A stretch of 46,376 nucleotides of DNA from CAZYAK01 sp964403335. Lineage in GTDB: Bacteria; Patescibacteriota; Gracilibacteria; Peribacterales; Peribacteraceae. The notes under the pieces were generated by a model, which did not search any database, was not told the DNA's origin, and worked only from the letters and a program-made list of their open reading frames with translations. Location of the stretch: NCBI GenBank assembly GCA_964403335.1, contig CAYOFI010000012.1, positions 1 to 46,376 of the forward strand. Direction: 5' to 3'. Shown in pieces: positions 1 through 7,163 of this stretch (positions are counted from its first letter, which is position 1; every line of letters begins with the position of its first letter). Both the position numbers and the translations under genes were made by a program.

Positions 1-54
1 AGCTCCGGACTTATAAACCGGCGGTCGGTGGTTCAAATCCCCCCTGGCCCACCA
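1..54 (+). tRNA. tRNA, 5'-truncated at window edge; anticodon appears UAU (Ile)
   Basis: The 3' part of a tRNA is visible: an anticodon arm with a CCGG/CCGG stem around loop CTTATAA, a variable loop, a T-loop TTCAAAT, an acceptor 3' strand CTGGCCC and an encoded ACCA end at 51-54. Placing U33 in the loop gives anticodon UAU, which would read AUA (isoleucine). Most bacteria instead use tRNA-Ile(CAU) with lysidine. The closing A-A pair of the anticodon stem and one U-C pair in the T-stem are imperfect. The D-arm and 5' acceptor lie outside the window, so identity is inferred from the anticodon only. Confidence 0.8.
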
Positions 55-152
55 GACTCAGCATTTTTTTCTTCAGGGACTCCCTCCGTGACACGGATGC
101 TGATGAATCATGCACGCGATATGCTCACGGTAATTTTTGCATGGGATAACGA

Positions 153-353
153 TCACTCAACTTCGATTCCTCCTTCATCCAAACAAACCTTGCGGATTAG
201 GCTGTCTGCCTCCTCTTTGAAATGCTGCAACTGATCATCAAGTCGGCGCTCACCGACTGATTCTGATTCGCCACCGTTGAGTTTCGTGAAGGTCCTAGCC
301 CTCGGAAGCCACTTTCCATCTGCCTGTTGCCGTGAAATGCATTTGAACTGCAT
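153..353 (-). CDS. possible small hypothetical protein
   Basis: An open frame of 66 codons fills the space between the partial tRNA and the divergent TIR-like gene. The product is charged, with a helical-looking C-terminal half (QHFKEEADSLIRKV), and has no signal peptide or membrane segment. A weak -10-like CATAAC lies 7 nt before the ATG, matching the start-proximal promoter pattern of other genes here; there is no Shine-Dalgarno. I do not recognise a family. It could equally be a chance frame in an intergenic region. Confidence 0.35.
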   Translation of the reverse strand: MQFKCISRQQADGKWLPRARTFTKLNGGESESVGERRLDDQLQHFKEEADSLIRKVCLDEGGIEVE

Positions 354-407
354 GGATTGCGTTATGAATAGACTTAGATAACAAGAATATAGCCCAAGTC
401 TCTACGG

Positions 408-413
408 TACAAT
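408..413 (+). promoter_or_regulatory. -10-like TACAAT just upstream of the TIR-like gene
   Basis: TACAAT (5 of 6 matches to TATAAT) ends 6 nt before the ATG at 420. Transcription would start at or next to the start codon. No convincing -35 hexamer was found. Confidence 0.45.
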
Positions 414-419
414 GACAAC

Positions 420-1634
420 ATGAGCTGGCAATACCCAATAGGGATGCAACACCGCATGAGCATCGGCATGTCTTGCCCCCCGGGATCGAAGCAATGCAAC
501 ATCAAGGGCGAACCCGACCCGCACAGCGGCACCATTCAAGCCAAGGCGCGCCTGACGGATTCGCACGAAGAAACATGGGCAGAGGCCGTCTATGCCATCA
601 CCGAGGACTTTATCGACTATGCCGCAAAGCAGATGCCCGAGGGGCTATATGCAACATGGCTGCCTAGGCCCTCCAACGGGTTTTTTAATACCGATACAAG
701 AAAACAGATGGCTCAGGGCAACCATCAGCACATCATCCAACGTTTCTTCTGCAATCATGCATTCGCGCATCTGACACTCGGGCAGCTGGCCGCTGGCGAA
801 GACGCCAGCCGCACGTTCAAGTCCGACGACATCGGGACGGTGTTTTCGTTTTCGAGCGATCTGCCAGACATGGATGACTTTATGGCCCGCGCGCAGGCAT
901 TGAGCAAAACAGCACACGGCATGGAGTTTCTAGCAACACTAGCCTCTCCGCATATCGCACTCTTCTACGGCGTCACACTTCGCACTGCCGATACTTTCCT
1001 GCAGCACCTAGCAACCAGAGGTCTGGTCGAAGAGTGCAGCCAAAGCACGGGATACGATGGCGAAAATGTCCGTTCTTGCGTGAGACTGACGCGGGAGGGC
1101 CTTGAGTACAAGGCTGCGCCGAAGCACAAGCCCAGCTGCTTCGTCGTCATGCCGTTCAATGGGCTGGACGCCAGCTACGGTGTCATGGAAGCGGCCTGGA
1201 GGGAAGTGTTTGGGGACGCCCCTCTCTTGCGACAGGACAAGGACCCCGATGGAGGCGGCAGGCGGCTGATCGACGAAAAGATACTGACGAACATCGCCAA
1301 TTCGTCGGTCGTGCTGGCCGATCTTTCGCTAGGCGAGAAAGAAATGCAGGCCCACCGTGAATTGTCTAACGAGACAAAACAACGCTTCGCCCCGCTCAAC
1401 CCGAACGTAATGTTCGAGGTTGGTTACGCGCTGCGGTGTAGCCAGGAGGAGAGCAGTAACTGCCAAGAAGTCTTCCTAATCGCGCAGAACCCTGCCGCGC
1501 AGTTCCTCCAGGGACGAGTCTTCGACCTCCGCAACCGTACCATTCACCCCTACGAGAGAAGTGAGGAAGGACTGCGCTCCCTGCAAGTCCACCTGATTGA
1601 TCTCCTCCAGCACTTCAAGAACACCTCAGTATGA
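420..1634 (+). CDS. winged-helix plus TIR/deoxyribosyltransferase-like domain protein
   Basis: 404 residues. The N-terminal ~150 residues are not recognised. Residues ~160-232 look like a winged helix (helices followed by the strand pair ending SCVRLTREGLEYK). Residues ~238-400 have the pattern of TIR-like and nucleoside 2-deoxyribosyltransferase-like domains: a first strand CFVVMPF (240-246), ADLS (300-303) and NPNVMFEVGYALR (327-339), where Glu333 sits at the usual catalytic glutamate. Such domains cleave N-glycosidic bonds, often of NAD or nucleotides, and are frequent in bacterial defence proteins; that role here is inference. No partner effector or sensor gene is adjacent. The start is supported by the -10 hexamer 6 nt upstream. 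The product has no membrane segment, so it is probably cytoplasmic. Confidence 0.75.
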   Translation: MSWQYPIGMQHRMSIGMSCPPGSKQCNIKGEPDPHSGTIQAKARLTDSHEETWAEAVYAITEDFIDYAAKQMPEGLYATWLPRPSNGFFNTDTRKQMAQGNHQHIIQRFFCNHAFAHLTLGQLAAGEDASRTFKSDDIGTVFSFSSDLPDMDDFMARAQALSKTAHGMEFLATLASPHIALFYGVTLRTADTFLQHLATRGLVEECSQSTGYDGENVRSCVRLTREGLEYKAAPKHKPSCFVVMPFNGLDASYGVMEAAWREVFGDAPLLRQDKDPDGGGRRLIDEKILTNIANSSVVLADLSLGEKEMQAHRELSNETKQRFAPLNPNVMFEVGYALRCSQEESSNCQEVFLIAQNPAAQFLQGRVFDLRNRTIHPYERSEEGLRSLQVHLIDLLQHFKNTSV

Positions 1635-1699
1635 TGGGCAAGCTGGATCTATTGGTGCAGCAAAAAATCTGAAGACACCTACGCTTCTTTCCGTCACTG

Positions 1700-2185
1700 T
1701 TACGCCTCCACCTTCTCTGCTTTCTTTGCAGCCTTCGCCGGCTTCTCCTCGTGGACGGAGATGGTGATGGGGTGCTGTTGTTCGCCGATTTTGATGGCGA
1801 CCTGCGTGTTGCCGACTCCTTTCACGTGTTCGGTGATGACAACCTGGTCCTCGGAGACGTCCATCAGAAGCTGGTCCTTGATGGCGGCGGCGATTTCTTT
1901 GGCGGAGATGGCGGCGTAGAGCTTGCCGGTCTTGGTAGCCTTGCGCGTGAACTGCACGATTTTGCCGACCAAGGCTGCGGCTGCGGCCTGTTGGACGTTC
2001 TTCTCTTTCTCCTTTTCGATGGCGCGCTTGGTGATCTGTTCCGAGTACCGCTTGCGGACGGTGGGCGTTGCAACCAACGCTTTGCGCTGCGGCAAGAGAC
2101 AGTTCAAGGCAAAACCATCGCCCACAACCAGGAGGTCGTTTTTCTTTCCGATGCCGGCGACGTCTTGGAGGAGGAGGATTTCCAT
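1700..2185 (-). CDS. rplI: 50S ribosomal protein L9
   Basis: 161 residues. The N-terminal rRNA-binding domain begins MEILLLQDVAGIGKKND and keeps the family pattern of glycines and the N-C-LLP segment near residue 30. A long basic connecting helix follows, then the C-terminal domain and an Ala/Lys-rich tail that makes it slightly longer than the usual ~149 residues. The frame stays open upstream to 2323, but the family alignment fixes the start at 2185. No Shine-Dalgarno is seen. L9 is missing from some CPR lineages, so its presence is a useful taxonomic character. Confidence 0.95.
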   Translation of the reverse strand: MEILLLQDVAGIGKKNDLLVVGDGFALNCLLPQRKALVATPTVRKRYSEQITKRAIEKEKEKNVQQAAAAALVGKIVQFTRKATKTGKLYAAISAKEIAAAIKDQLLMDVSEDQVVITEHVKGVGNTQVAIKIGEQQHPITISVHEEKPAKAAKKAEKVEA

Positions 2186-2353
2186 AGGGATTGGGCGTTT
2201 TAGTCTGGCCCGGAGCCAAGGCAGTCTACGGGAGGAAGGGAATTCCGTCAATGCAGAGGGATACAGCCATTCCCTGCGGACCACATAGATTGGACGTCCG
2301 GTGCCGTATGAAGTGACAGGCATGCCTACACTTGGCTTTGACGAGCGTAAATT
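2186..2353 (-). other. intergenic leader region of rplI
   Basis: About 170 bases without a convincing gene. The segment contains a 7-bp inverted repeat AGGGAAT (2237-2243) / ATTCCCT (2269-2275) with a 25-nt loop that would fold in an rplI leader transcript. Whether it is regulatory is unknown. Confidence 0.3.
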
Positions 2354-4564
2354 TTATTGTGCAGCACTGTTTTTGCCGGTCAGTAGCCCCAGCGTCCACC
2401 CCGGGAAGGACCACCAGCTCTTGCCGGGACGGAAGACGCGATCTTCGCGGACATACCACTTATAGAGGGTCAAAAAGCGGTCGGAATGCACGGAGAGCGA
2501 TCCCAATTCGATACCGCGCACGGATCCGCGGGAGGCGTAGGTGTAGAGAGGGGAGTACAGGAAGACGGCGGGGACTTCGTCGGTCAGCACCGAACGGAGA
2601 CTCTTGAGCGCCAGCTGCCGTCCCGAACCGCTCTCGTTGCGGCGGATGGTTTCCAGCAGGGAATCTGCTGCAAAGGATTTAAACTGCGACAGGTTGTACG
2701 CATCGCGACGCAGATCGTTTTCTTCGCCGCCCGTCTGCTGCACGCCGCTGCTGTGCCAGTACGGATAGCTGTCCAAGTTATCCAAGAGAGACTGGCCAAA
2801 GAGCAGAATATCGTAGTCGCGCTTGAGGAGGCGATTGGTGAACTCTTCGTCGGTCGCGGGGATTTCGATATTCACCTGGACTCCCAACTGCGCCCATTCC
2901 TGTTTGATTTCCTCGGCGACAAGTTTGTACGTGGCCGGTCCGCGGCTGGTGAGGAGCCGCAACGTCAGCTGTTCGCCTTTTTCGTTGCGGCGCACGCTGG
3001 GCGGGTCCCCGTTTTGGCGCAGACGCAGCATGCCGTTTTCCACAATAAGCTGCGTGATGACGATGCGCTGAGCAGCCGGGACACTTGCCGCGTTATCGCG
3101 CGTGCGGACATACCGGTCCATCAAGTCGCGCTCCGATTGCGCGCGCGCAAACAGTTGCGGCGTATCCGCCAAAAAGAACGACGCGGAATCCAACACTTTG
3201 CCATCGGGGCCCGTGAGTTTGAGAATATTTTCCCCGATCTTCAACGCTCCCGTTCCCTTCAACACCGGCAAGCTCAGCACCCATGATCCCGTCCCGGATG
3301 GTCCGTCGCGCAGCGGATTACCATTCACCACCGACCCGCGCGGCATGCCTTCGATATACGCTCCGGAAAAGACGAGCGGCTGGTTTCCCTGCGCTTGGAT
3401 CAGACTGGGGAACTTCAGCACGCCGGCTTTATTCATCTCGTCACGCTCCAGCAATTTCTGCAGCCGCAAGCGCTCCGGAATATTCCATTTTGACGCCAGC
3501 AACGCGCCCTGGGCGCTGTTGATATCGAATTGATAATGCCAGTCCGAGACATCGATTTGCAGAAGGGGAGTGTCCACGATGATGGATTCCCCAATGCCAT
3601 CCACGATCGCCTGTTTGTTCGTTCCCAATTGCAAACCCAAGCGGAGATTTTTGTCTTGCAGCGCGGGACGGTCTAAATTGAAAAACAGCGCCACATACTG
3701 CGGCAGATAGTAATTGCGCGTTTGGAACTGCTTGGGAATCAGCGGAGTGGCGTCTTTGTTCCGCGGCACCAAGCGCACGCCTTGCAAGTTGCGCAAATCC
3801 GAGAGCAGTGACGAGTAATCCGAAAACACGCGGAAGACGACGCGGTCCAAACGGTAGATCGGCATCGACGGACGGATGAAGCGCTCCAACGTGATTTCCG
3901 AGGACAGATCCGTCTGCACGATGCTTTTGACTTTGTACGGACCGGCGCCGACGGGGTTGAAGCCGAAGTCCAAGTGCTGATCGAACTTGGAGACGGGGAT
4001 GCCTTCAAACGAGCGCTCGGGTATGAGACCGATGGTCAGATTGCTTGGAAAAAAGCTGTACGGCGCATCCAATTTAAACTGCACCGTCCGGTCATCCACT
4101 TTCACGATGGAGACGCCCCGGAAATTCTGCTGCATGAGCAGATTGGGGAAATCCGGATCTTGGATGGTGCGGAAGGTGAAGACTACGTCGTCAGCCGTGA
4201 CCGGATGCGGTTCTTTTTCCGTGGTGTCGTGCCAGAGGAGATCGGGGCGGAGGGTGAGCGTGTAGGTTTTTTGATCATCGCTGATTTTGAGGGTGGCCAG
4301 GTCTTCTTCAATTTCTTTGGTCTGCGGGTTGTAGCGGAGCAATCCCGCGAACACGAGCGAGACGATGTCGCGGTTCACGTCGTTTTGCACGGTGAACCAT
4401 GGGTTCATGGGCTGCAGTTCGCCCACGGATCCTTCAATGTACGTGCCGCCCCCGCTGGGGACCACGACGGTATTGGCGAAATAAAACTGGCGCGACAGTC
4501 CCAGGAATCCCAGGAGGAATCCCATCGTAAGAATGCCGAGCGCCCATTTTTCCGTACGCGACAT
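2354..4564 (-). CDS. membrane-anchored peptide ABC transporter substrate-binding protein (SBP_bac_5 family)
   Basis: 736 residues from the ATG at 4564. After MSRTEKW comes one hydrophobic segment (residues ~8-24), which looks like an uncleaved anchor because no lipobox follows. The body matches DppA/OppA-type binding proteins: the N-terminal region with MNPWFTVQNDVNRDIVSLVFAGLLRY, the VTADDVVFTFRTIQDP segment and the PVGAGPYKV motif. A stretch of roughly 150 residues in the middle (around FSGAYIEGMPRGSVVNG) looks like an inserted beta domain. No permease or ATPase genes lie nearby, so the transport partner is unknown. A GTG 30 nt upstream (4594) is an alternative start, but the basic residues before the membrane segment favour 4564. 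Confidence 0.88.
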   Translation of the reverse strand: MSRTEKWALGILTMGFLLGFLGLSRQFYFANTVVVPSGGGTYIEGSVGELQPMNPWFTVQNDVNRDIVSLVFAGLLRYNPQTKEIEEDLATLKISDDQKTYTLTLRPDLLWHDTTEKEPHPVTADDVVFTFRTIQDPDFPNLLMQQNFRGVSIVKVDDRTVQFKLDAPYSFFPSNLTIGLIPERSFEGIPVSKFDQHLDFGFNPVGAGPYKVKSIVQTDLSSEITLERFIRPSMPIYRLDRVVFRVFSDYSSLLSDLRNLQGVRLVPRNKDATPLIPKQFQTRNYYLPQYVALFFNLDRPALQDKNLRLGLQLGTNKQAIVDGIGESIIVDTPLLQIDVSDWHYQFDINSAQGALLASKWNIPERLRLQKLLERDEMNKAGVLKFPSLIQAQGNQPLVFSGAYIEGMPRGSVVNGNPLRDGPSGTGSWVLSLPVLKGTGALKIGENILKLTGPDGKVLDSASFFLADTPQLFARAQSERDLMDRYVRTRDNAASVPAAQRIVITQLIVENGMLRLRQNGDPPSVRRNEKGEQLTLRLLTSRGPATYKLVAEEIKQEWAQLGVQVNIEIPATDEEFTNRLLKRDYDILLFGQSLLDNLDSYPYWHSSGVQQTGGEENDLRRDAYNLSQFKSFAADSLLETIRRNESGSGRQLALKSLRSVLTDEVPAVFLYSPLYTYASRGSVRGIELGSLSVHSDRFLTLYKWYVREDRVFRPGKSWWSFPGWTLGLLTGKNSAAQ

Positions 4565-4615
4565 CAGGGCAATGACCTGTAACGGTCGAAACACCCTTGT
4601 ATGATAGCACGCTGC

Positions 4616-4828
4616 TTACGCGCTGAAGACCAAGCTGGCCAGGCTCAGCGCAAAGAAAATCACGCTCAGCCAGATAGTGACTTTAAACAGCACGCGTTCC
4701 GCCCCTCTTCGCTGCACCACCACGGCGCCCGAGCCGCCAAATGTGGACGTCAGCCCCGATGCGCGATGCTGCACCAGAATCGCGAAGGAGAGGAGAATGG
4801 AGACGACGATTTCTGCAATGAGGATCAT
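4616..4828 (-). CDS. secG: preprotein translocase subunit SecG
   Basis: 70 residues with two hydrophobic segments (about residues 2-20 and 50-68). Between them is the conserved loop with LVQHR and a GGSGAVVVQRRGAE stretch typical of SecG. It assists SecYE in exporting unfolded proteins across the inner membrane. The size matches the family. The gene precedes the binding-protein gene on the same strand by about 50 nt and has the clearest promoter of the window directly upstream. Confidence 0.92.
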   Translation of the reverse strand: MILIAEIVVSILLSFAILVQHRASGLTSTFGGSGAVVVQRRGAERVLFKVTIWLSVIFFALSLASLVFSA

Positions 4829-4836
4829 GTGGGGTG

Positions 4837-4864
4837 ATTATAGGGGAAAATTGCGGTTTGCCAA
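4837..4864 (-). promoter_or_regulatory. secG promoter, leaderless type
   Basis: On the minus strand TTGGCA (4864-4859), a 16-nt spacer and a perfect TATAAT (4842-4837) are followed by 8 nt and then the secG ATG. A start site at the normal distance from the -10 would fall on or next to the start codon. Confidence 0.7.
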
Positions 4865-4877
4865 CCGATGATTGCCC

Positions 4878-4965
4878 GGCTTCGCTTTCGAGCTACGCCG
4901 TGGCATCCGGCAACAAAGTGATTGTTCGACCATCATCGCGGCGTAGTTCCCGCAGGAACGAAGCC
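4878..4965. repeat. two-part inverted repeat next to tRNA-Val
   Basis: GGCTTCG (4878-4884) and CTACGCCG (4893-4900) are matched in reverse by CGGCGTAG (4939-4946) and CGAAGCC (4959-4965). The middle is a 38-nt segment. The element sits between secG and the tRNA and resembles a REP/MITE-like extragenic palindrome. No coding capacity is seen. Confidence 0.6.
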
Positions 4966-4968
4966 GGA

Positions 4969-5045
4969 TGGTGGGCGCCAAGGGATTCGAACCCCTGACC
5001 TACTCGGTGTAAGCGAGCCGCTCTAACCAGCTGAGCTAGGCGCCC
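4969..5045 (-). tRNA. tRNA-Val(UAC)
   Basis: 77 nt including an encoded CCA (minus strand, 4971-4969). The acceptor GGGCGCC pairs with GGCGCCC, the D-arm is TAGCTCAGCTGGTTAGAGC, the anticodon loop is CTTACAC giving anticodon UAC, and the T-arm loop is TTCGAAT. All arms pair well. Confidence 0.96.
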
Positions 5046-5083
5046 ATACGGACATCATAGCAAAAGATCTGTCAGAACAGCGA

Positions 5084-5659
5084 TTACCTCGACGACCGGC
5101 GGACGGCCAACTGGCGCAGGAACGCATCTTCCAGGAAGCTCAACAGCGTCTTATCGGCGCCGGATGCAGAGATGCGGACGGCGGTCGTTCCTTCTTGCAC
5201 CATGCACCACCGGTTTTCCGGAGTGCCGTCGGATGCCGGCTCCTGCCAGCGGAACGTCCGCATGGCCGTGCGGCCCAAGACGACAGTCTGCAGCTTGATT
5301 TTGGTGGCGTCCCCGCCGGCGGCCTTCCACAGTTTCTCGGCTTTCAGGCGGACCGGGTGATAGGCGCAGTCATCAATCGTAATGCTGTCGAGCTTCACGG
5401 TTGTCGCATCTTTCTTGAAGATCAACGAGTTTCCCTCGCGCGTTGCGGACCACGTTCCGGGCAGATAGACCCGCTGCGCCAAATACGTTCCCCACGTGAT
5501 GACGGAGAGATCCGCCTTATTCCCGGATGACGACGACGCGCGAATGCGGGCGGCGGACGCGGGCGACACCACCGCGGATGCGGAGACGGCGACTGTCGCA
5601 AACAGCACTGCTGCGACAAAATACTGAGAAAGAGAGCGCATGAGGGAGCGGGGAAACAT
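5084..5659 (-). CDS. secreted protein of unknown function
   Basis: 191 residues from the ATG at 5659, or 185 from the ATG at 5641. A basic start, a hydrophobic core (about residues 12-30) and ASA sites predict a Sec signal peptide with cleavage near residue 35. The mature part is mostly beta-strand-like with two cysteines (in DDCAYH and NRWCMV) that could form a disulfide. No known domain is recognised. It lies 15 nt after the pilin-like gene on the same strand, so the two are probably co-transcribed. It is presumably extracytoplasmic. Confidence 0.8.
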   Translation of the reverse strand: MFPRSLMRSLSQYFVAAVLFATVAVSASAVVSPASAARIRASSSSGNKADLSVITWGTYLAQRVYLPGTWSATREGNSLIFKKDATTVKLDSITIDDCAYHPVRLKAEKLWKAAGGDATKIKLQTVVLGRTAMRTFRWQEPASDGTPENRWCMVQEGTTAVRISASGADKTLLSFLEDAFLRQLAVRRSSR

Positions 5660-5674
5660 GAAACGCGGCTACGT

Positions 5675-5995
5675 TTAACGGCCGAGAGCGCCGAAGATAT
5701 CCTGCATCAGCTGGATGATCGTCGTGAAGTTCAGTTCGAACGGAATCTCCAGCAATCGGCTGATCCAGGAGACCGCGAAAAACGCGATGAACGTGACGAA
5801 GAGGCCGATGATCGCGAAGCGAATCGTATGGACGGCCTTCTTGATCTTGTCCTCGTTACCGGCGGAGAGAATGAAACTGATGCCTCCGACGATAATGAAA
5901 ATCAAACACAGAACGGAAGCGGCGATCAGCGCCAAAGCGATGAACGTGGCAATGATGTCCAGCACACTGCCGTTTTCCAAGAGATCGCGGAGCAT
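5675..5995 (-). CDS. pilin-like integral membrane protein (Mbov_0395/TrbC-VirB2-like)
   Basis: 106 residues with two long hydrophobic segments (about 12-42 and 58-82). They flank a loop with the signature SAGNEDKIKKAVHTIRFAIIGL, common in small CPR proteins annotated as pilin-like conjugal transfer proteins. No secretion ATPase or VirB genes are adjacent, so a role in a type IV system is not supported by context. The gene sits between khpA and a secreted protein on the same strand. The family call is moderately sure; function is open. Confidence 0.75.
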   Translation of the reverse strand: MLRDLLENGSVLDIIATFIALALIAASVLCLIFIIVGGISFILSAGNEDKIKKAVHTIRFAIIGLFVTFIAFFAVSWISRLLEIPFELNFTTIIQLMQDIFGALGR

Positions 5996-6059
5996 AGGGG
6001 CGGGGGAGGAAGGAAGAAGAGAGAGGGAAAAAAAAGGAAACCGATGTACAAAGCGCGCG

Positions 6060-6356
6060 TTACGCGGCGTCAGCGGAGCCTTCTGCGCCGAGAGGCTCCA
6101 GGATTTTGAGGTTTACGCGCGAGGCGGAGTTGCCGCCGATCACACGCAAAAGAGTGCGAAGTGCTTTGACCGTCTGGCCGCTCTTGCCGATGAGCTTGCC
6201 CATATCGCGTTCGCTGACGCGGACGGTGAGGAGTGTGCCTAAATCATCATGTGTTTCTTCAATCGACAATTCGCCCCTGTCTTCGACAAGGGATTCTAAA
6301 ACGTATTGGAGAAATGCGTATCCGGCTGACGGAGTCGTAGAGTCGGGAGTCGTCAT
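6060..6356 (-). CDS. khpA: KH-domain RNA-binding protein KhpA
   Basis: 98 residues with a single type II KH domain. The nucleic-acid-binding loop is GKSG at residues 57-60, preceded by LLTVRVSERDMGKLI and followed by QTVKALRTLLRV. KhpA-type proteins bind RNA, often with KhpB, and affect cell division and translation. The gene starts 11 nt after the rpsP stop, the same order as in many bacteria (rpsP-khpA). The product is slightly longer than the usual ~80 residues at both ends. Confidence 0.92.
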   Translation of the reverse strand: MTTPDSTTPSAGYAFLQYVLESLVEDRGELSIEETHDDLGTLLTVRVSERDMGKLIGKSGQTVKALRTLLRVIGGNSASRVNLKILEPLGAEGSADAA

Positions 6357-6367
6357 ACCGGGGGAGG

Positions 6368-6766
6368 TTACGCCTGCACCGCGCCCGTGTCACCCTCAGT
6401 GGGAGCGGCGGCGGCCGGAGCTTCGGGAGCGGGGCTTGCTTCAGCGGCGGGGGCGGGTGCTGCAACCTCGGGCGGGGGGTTCTTTTTGGAGACCTGCTTT
6501 TTGTACGTCTGGATGAACTTGTCCATATTCTTCAAACCAGCCTTCCGGAGCAGGCGGGCGACCGTATTGCTGGGGATGGCGCCCTTGGCGATCCACTGTT
6601 CGATTTTGGCGTCGTTATGCTCAAAAATGACCGGATCGCGCGCGGGGAGGTAATGCCCCACGATCTCCAGGAATTTGCCCTTCACCGGACGGGCTTTATC
6701 GGCCACCACCACGCGGTAGGTAGGCGTATTTTCGCGGCCGGTGCGCTGTAAACGGATAACCAACAT
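6368..6766 (-). CDS. rpsP: 30S ribosomal protein S16
   Basis: 132 residues. The N-terminal ~85 residues are a standard S16: MLVIRLQRTGRENTPTYRVVV, then LEIVGHYLPARDP and RLLRKAGL. It adds an Ala/Pro-rich tail of about 40 residues that the family does not need. S16 is a 30S assembly protein binding 16S rRNA. It is first in a likely rpsP-khpA-pilin operon. A -10-like TAGACT lies 9 nt before the ATG, and no Shine-Dalgarno is present. Confidence 0.96.
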   Translation of the reverse strand: MLVIRLQRTGRENTPTYRVVVADKARPVKGKFLEIVGHYLPARDPVIFEHNDAKIEQWIAKGAIPSNTVARLLRKAGLKNMDKFIQTYKKQVSKKNPPPEVAAPAPAAEASPAPEAPAAAAPTEGDTGAVQA

Positions 6767-6775
6767 TGCCGGGGG

Positions 6776-6804
6776 AGTCTATGCAAGGAAGTACACTGGT
6801 GCAA
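6776..6804 (-). promoter_or_regulatory. rpsP promoter, leaderless type
   Basis: On the minus strand TTGCAC (6804-6799), a 17-nt spacer and TAGACT (6781-6776) are followed by 9 nt and the rpsP ATG. Both hexamers are imperfect but the spacing is ideal. Confidence 0.5.
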
Positions 6805-6830
6805 GGGAAAATTTGACAACCGACCCCCCT

Positions 6831-6858
6831 GGTTTCTGGTTTTTGGCTTTTGGTTTTT
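6831..6858. repeat. degenerate 7-nt tandem (TTTYTGG type)
   Basis: A run of about four CTGGTTT/TTGGCTT heptamers lies immediately downstream of the dciA-like stop codon (6861, minus). It has no inverted partner here, unlike the related elements at 18815-18880 and 33809-33880. Confidence 0.5.
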
Positions 6859-6860
6859 CT

Positions 6861-7154
6861 CTACCGCGAGCGAATCATGCGAATATCCTCAATAGAGGAG
6901 CCGCTGCATTCTCGGCCTAGGAATTCACGAAGCGAGGGCAAAAGCGGCAAGCACTCCTGCGCCGCGATACTGTGGGTACACGAAATTGTCAGCACCGAAT
7001 GCTGCAGCGTATCGACTTTCACGAAGGCGGCCAGGTGCGGCAAAGCCAGCTTCAGCCATTTTTCCGCCACATGCGTGACCTGCGAAGCCCGCGCCTGCAC
7101 ACCCAATCCGCGTTTATGAAGCACCCGAGGAAGTATCGACTGCACGCGGTACAT
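6861..7154 (-). CDS. DciA-like (DUF721) protein
   Basis: 97 residues with the DUF721/DciA core: a first helix with VLHKRGLGVQA, a tryptophan helix VAEKWLKLALPHL, then strands VDTLQHSVLTISC followed by the helix SIAAQECLPLLPSLREFL. DciA proteins load the DnaB helicase in bacteria that lack DnaC/DnaI. A dnaB gene is in this window (18.9-20.3 kb), consistent with this partnership. It follows the glycosyltransferase by 9 nt on the same strand. The protein is short for the family and lacks extra domains, so the assignment is good but not certain. Confidence 0.75.
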   Translation of the reverse strand: MYRVQSILPRVLHKRGLGVQARASQVTHVAEKWLKLALPHLAAFVKVDTLQHSVLTISCTHSIAAQECLPLLPSLREFLGRECSGSSIEDIRMIRSR

Positions 7155-7163
7155 GCCCCGATA

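Noticed and set aside
28..234. Plus-strand frame overlapping the partial tRNA
   Set aside because: It starts inside the tRNA and has no protein-like features or start signal.
2186..2323. N-terminal extension of rplI
   Set aside because: The frame is open upstream, but L9 alignment begins at MEILLLQDV, and the extra 46 residues have no family match.
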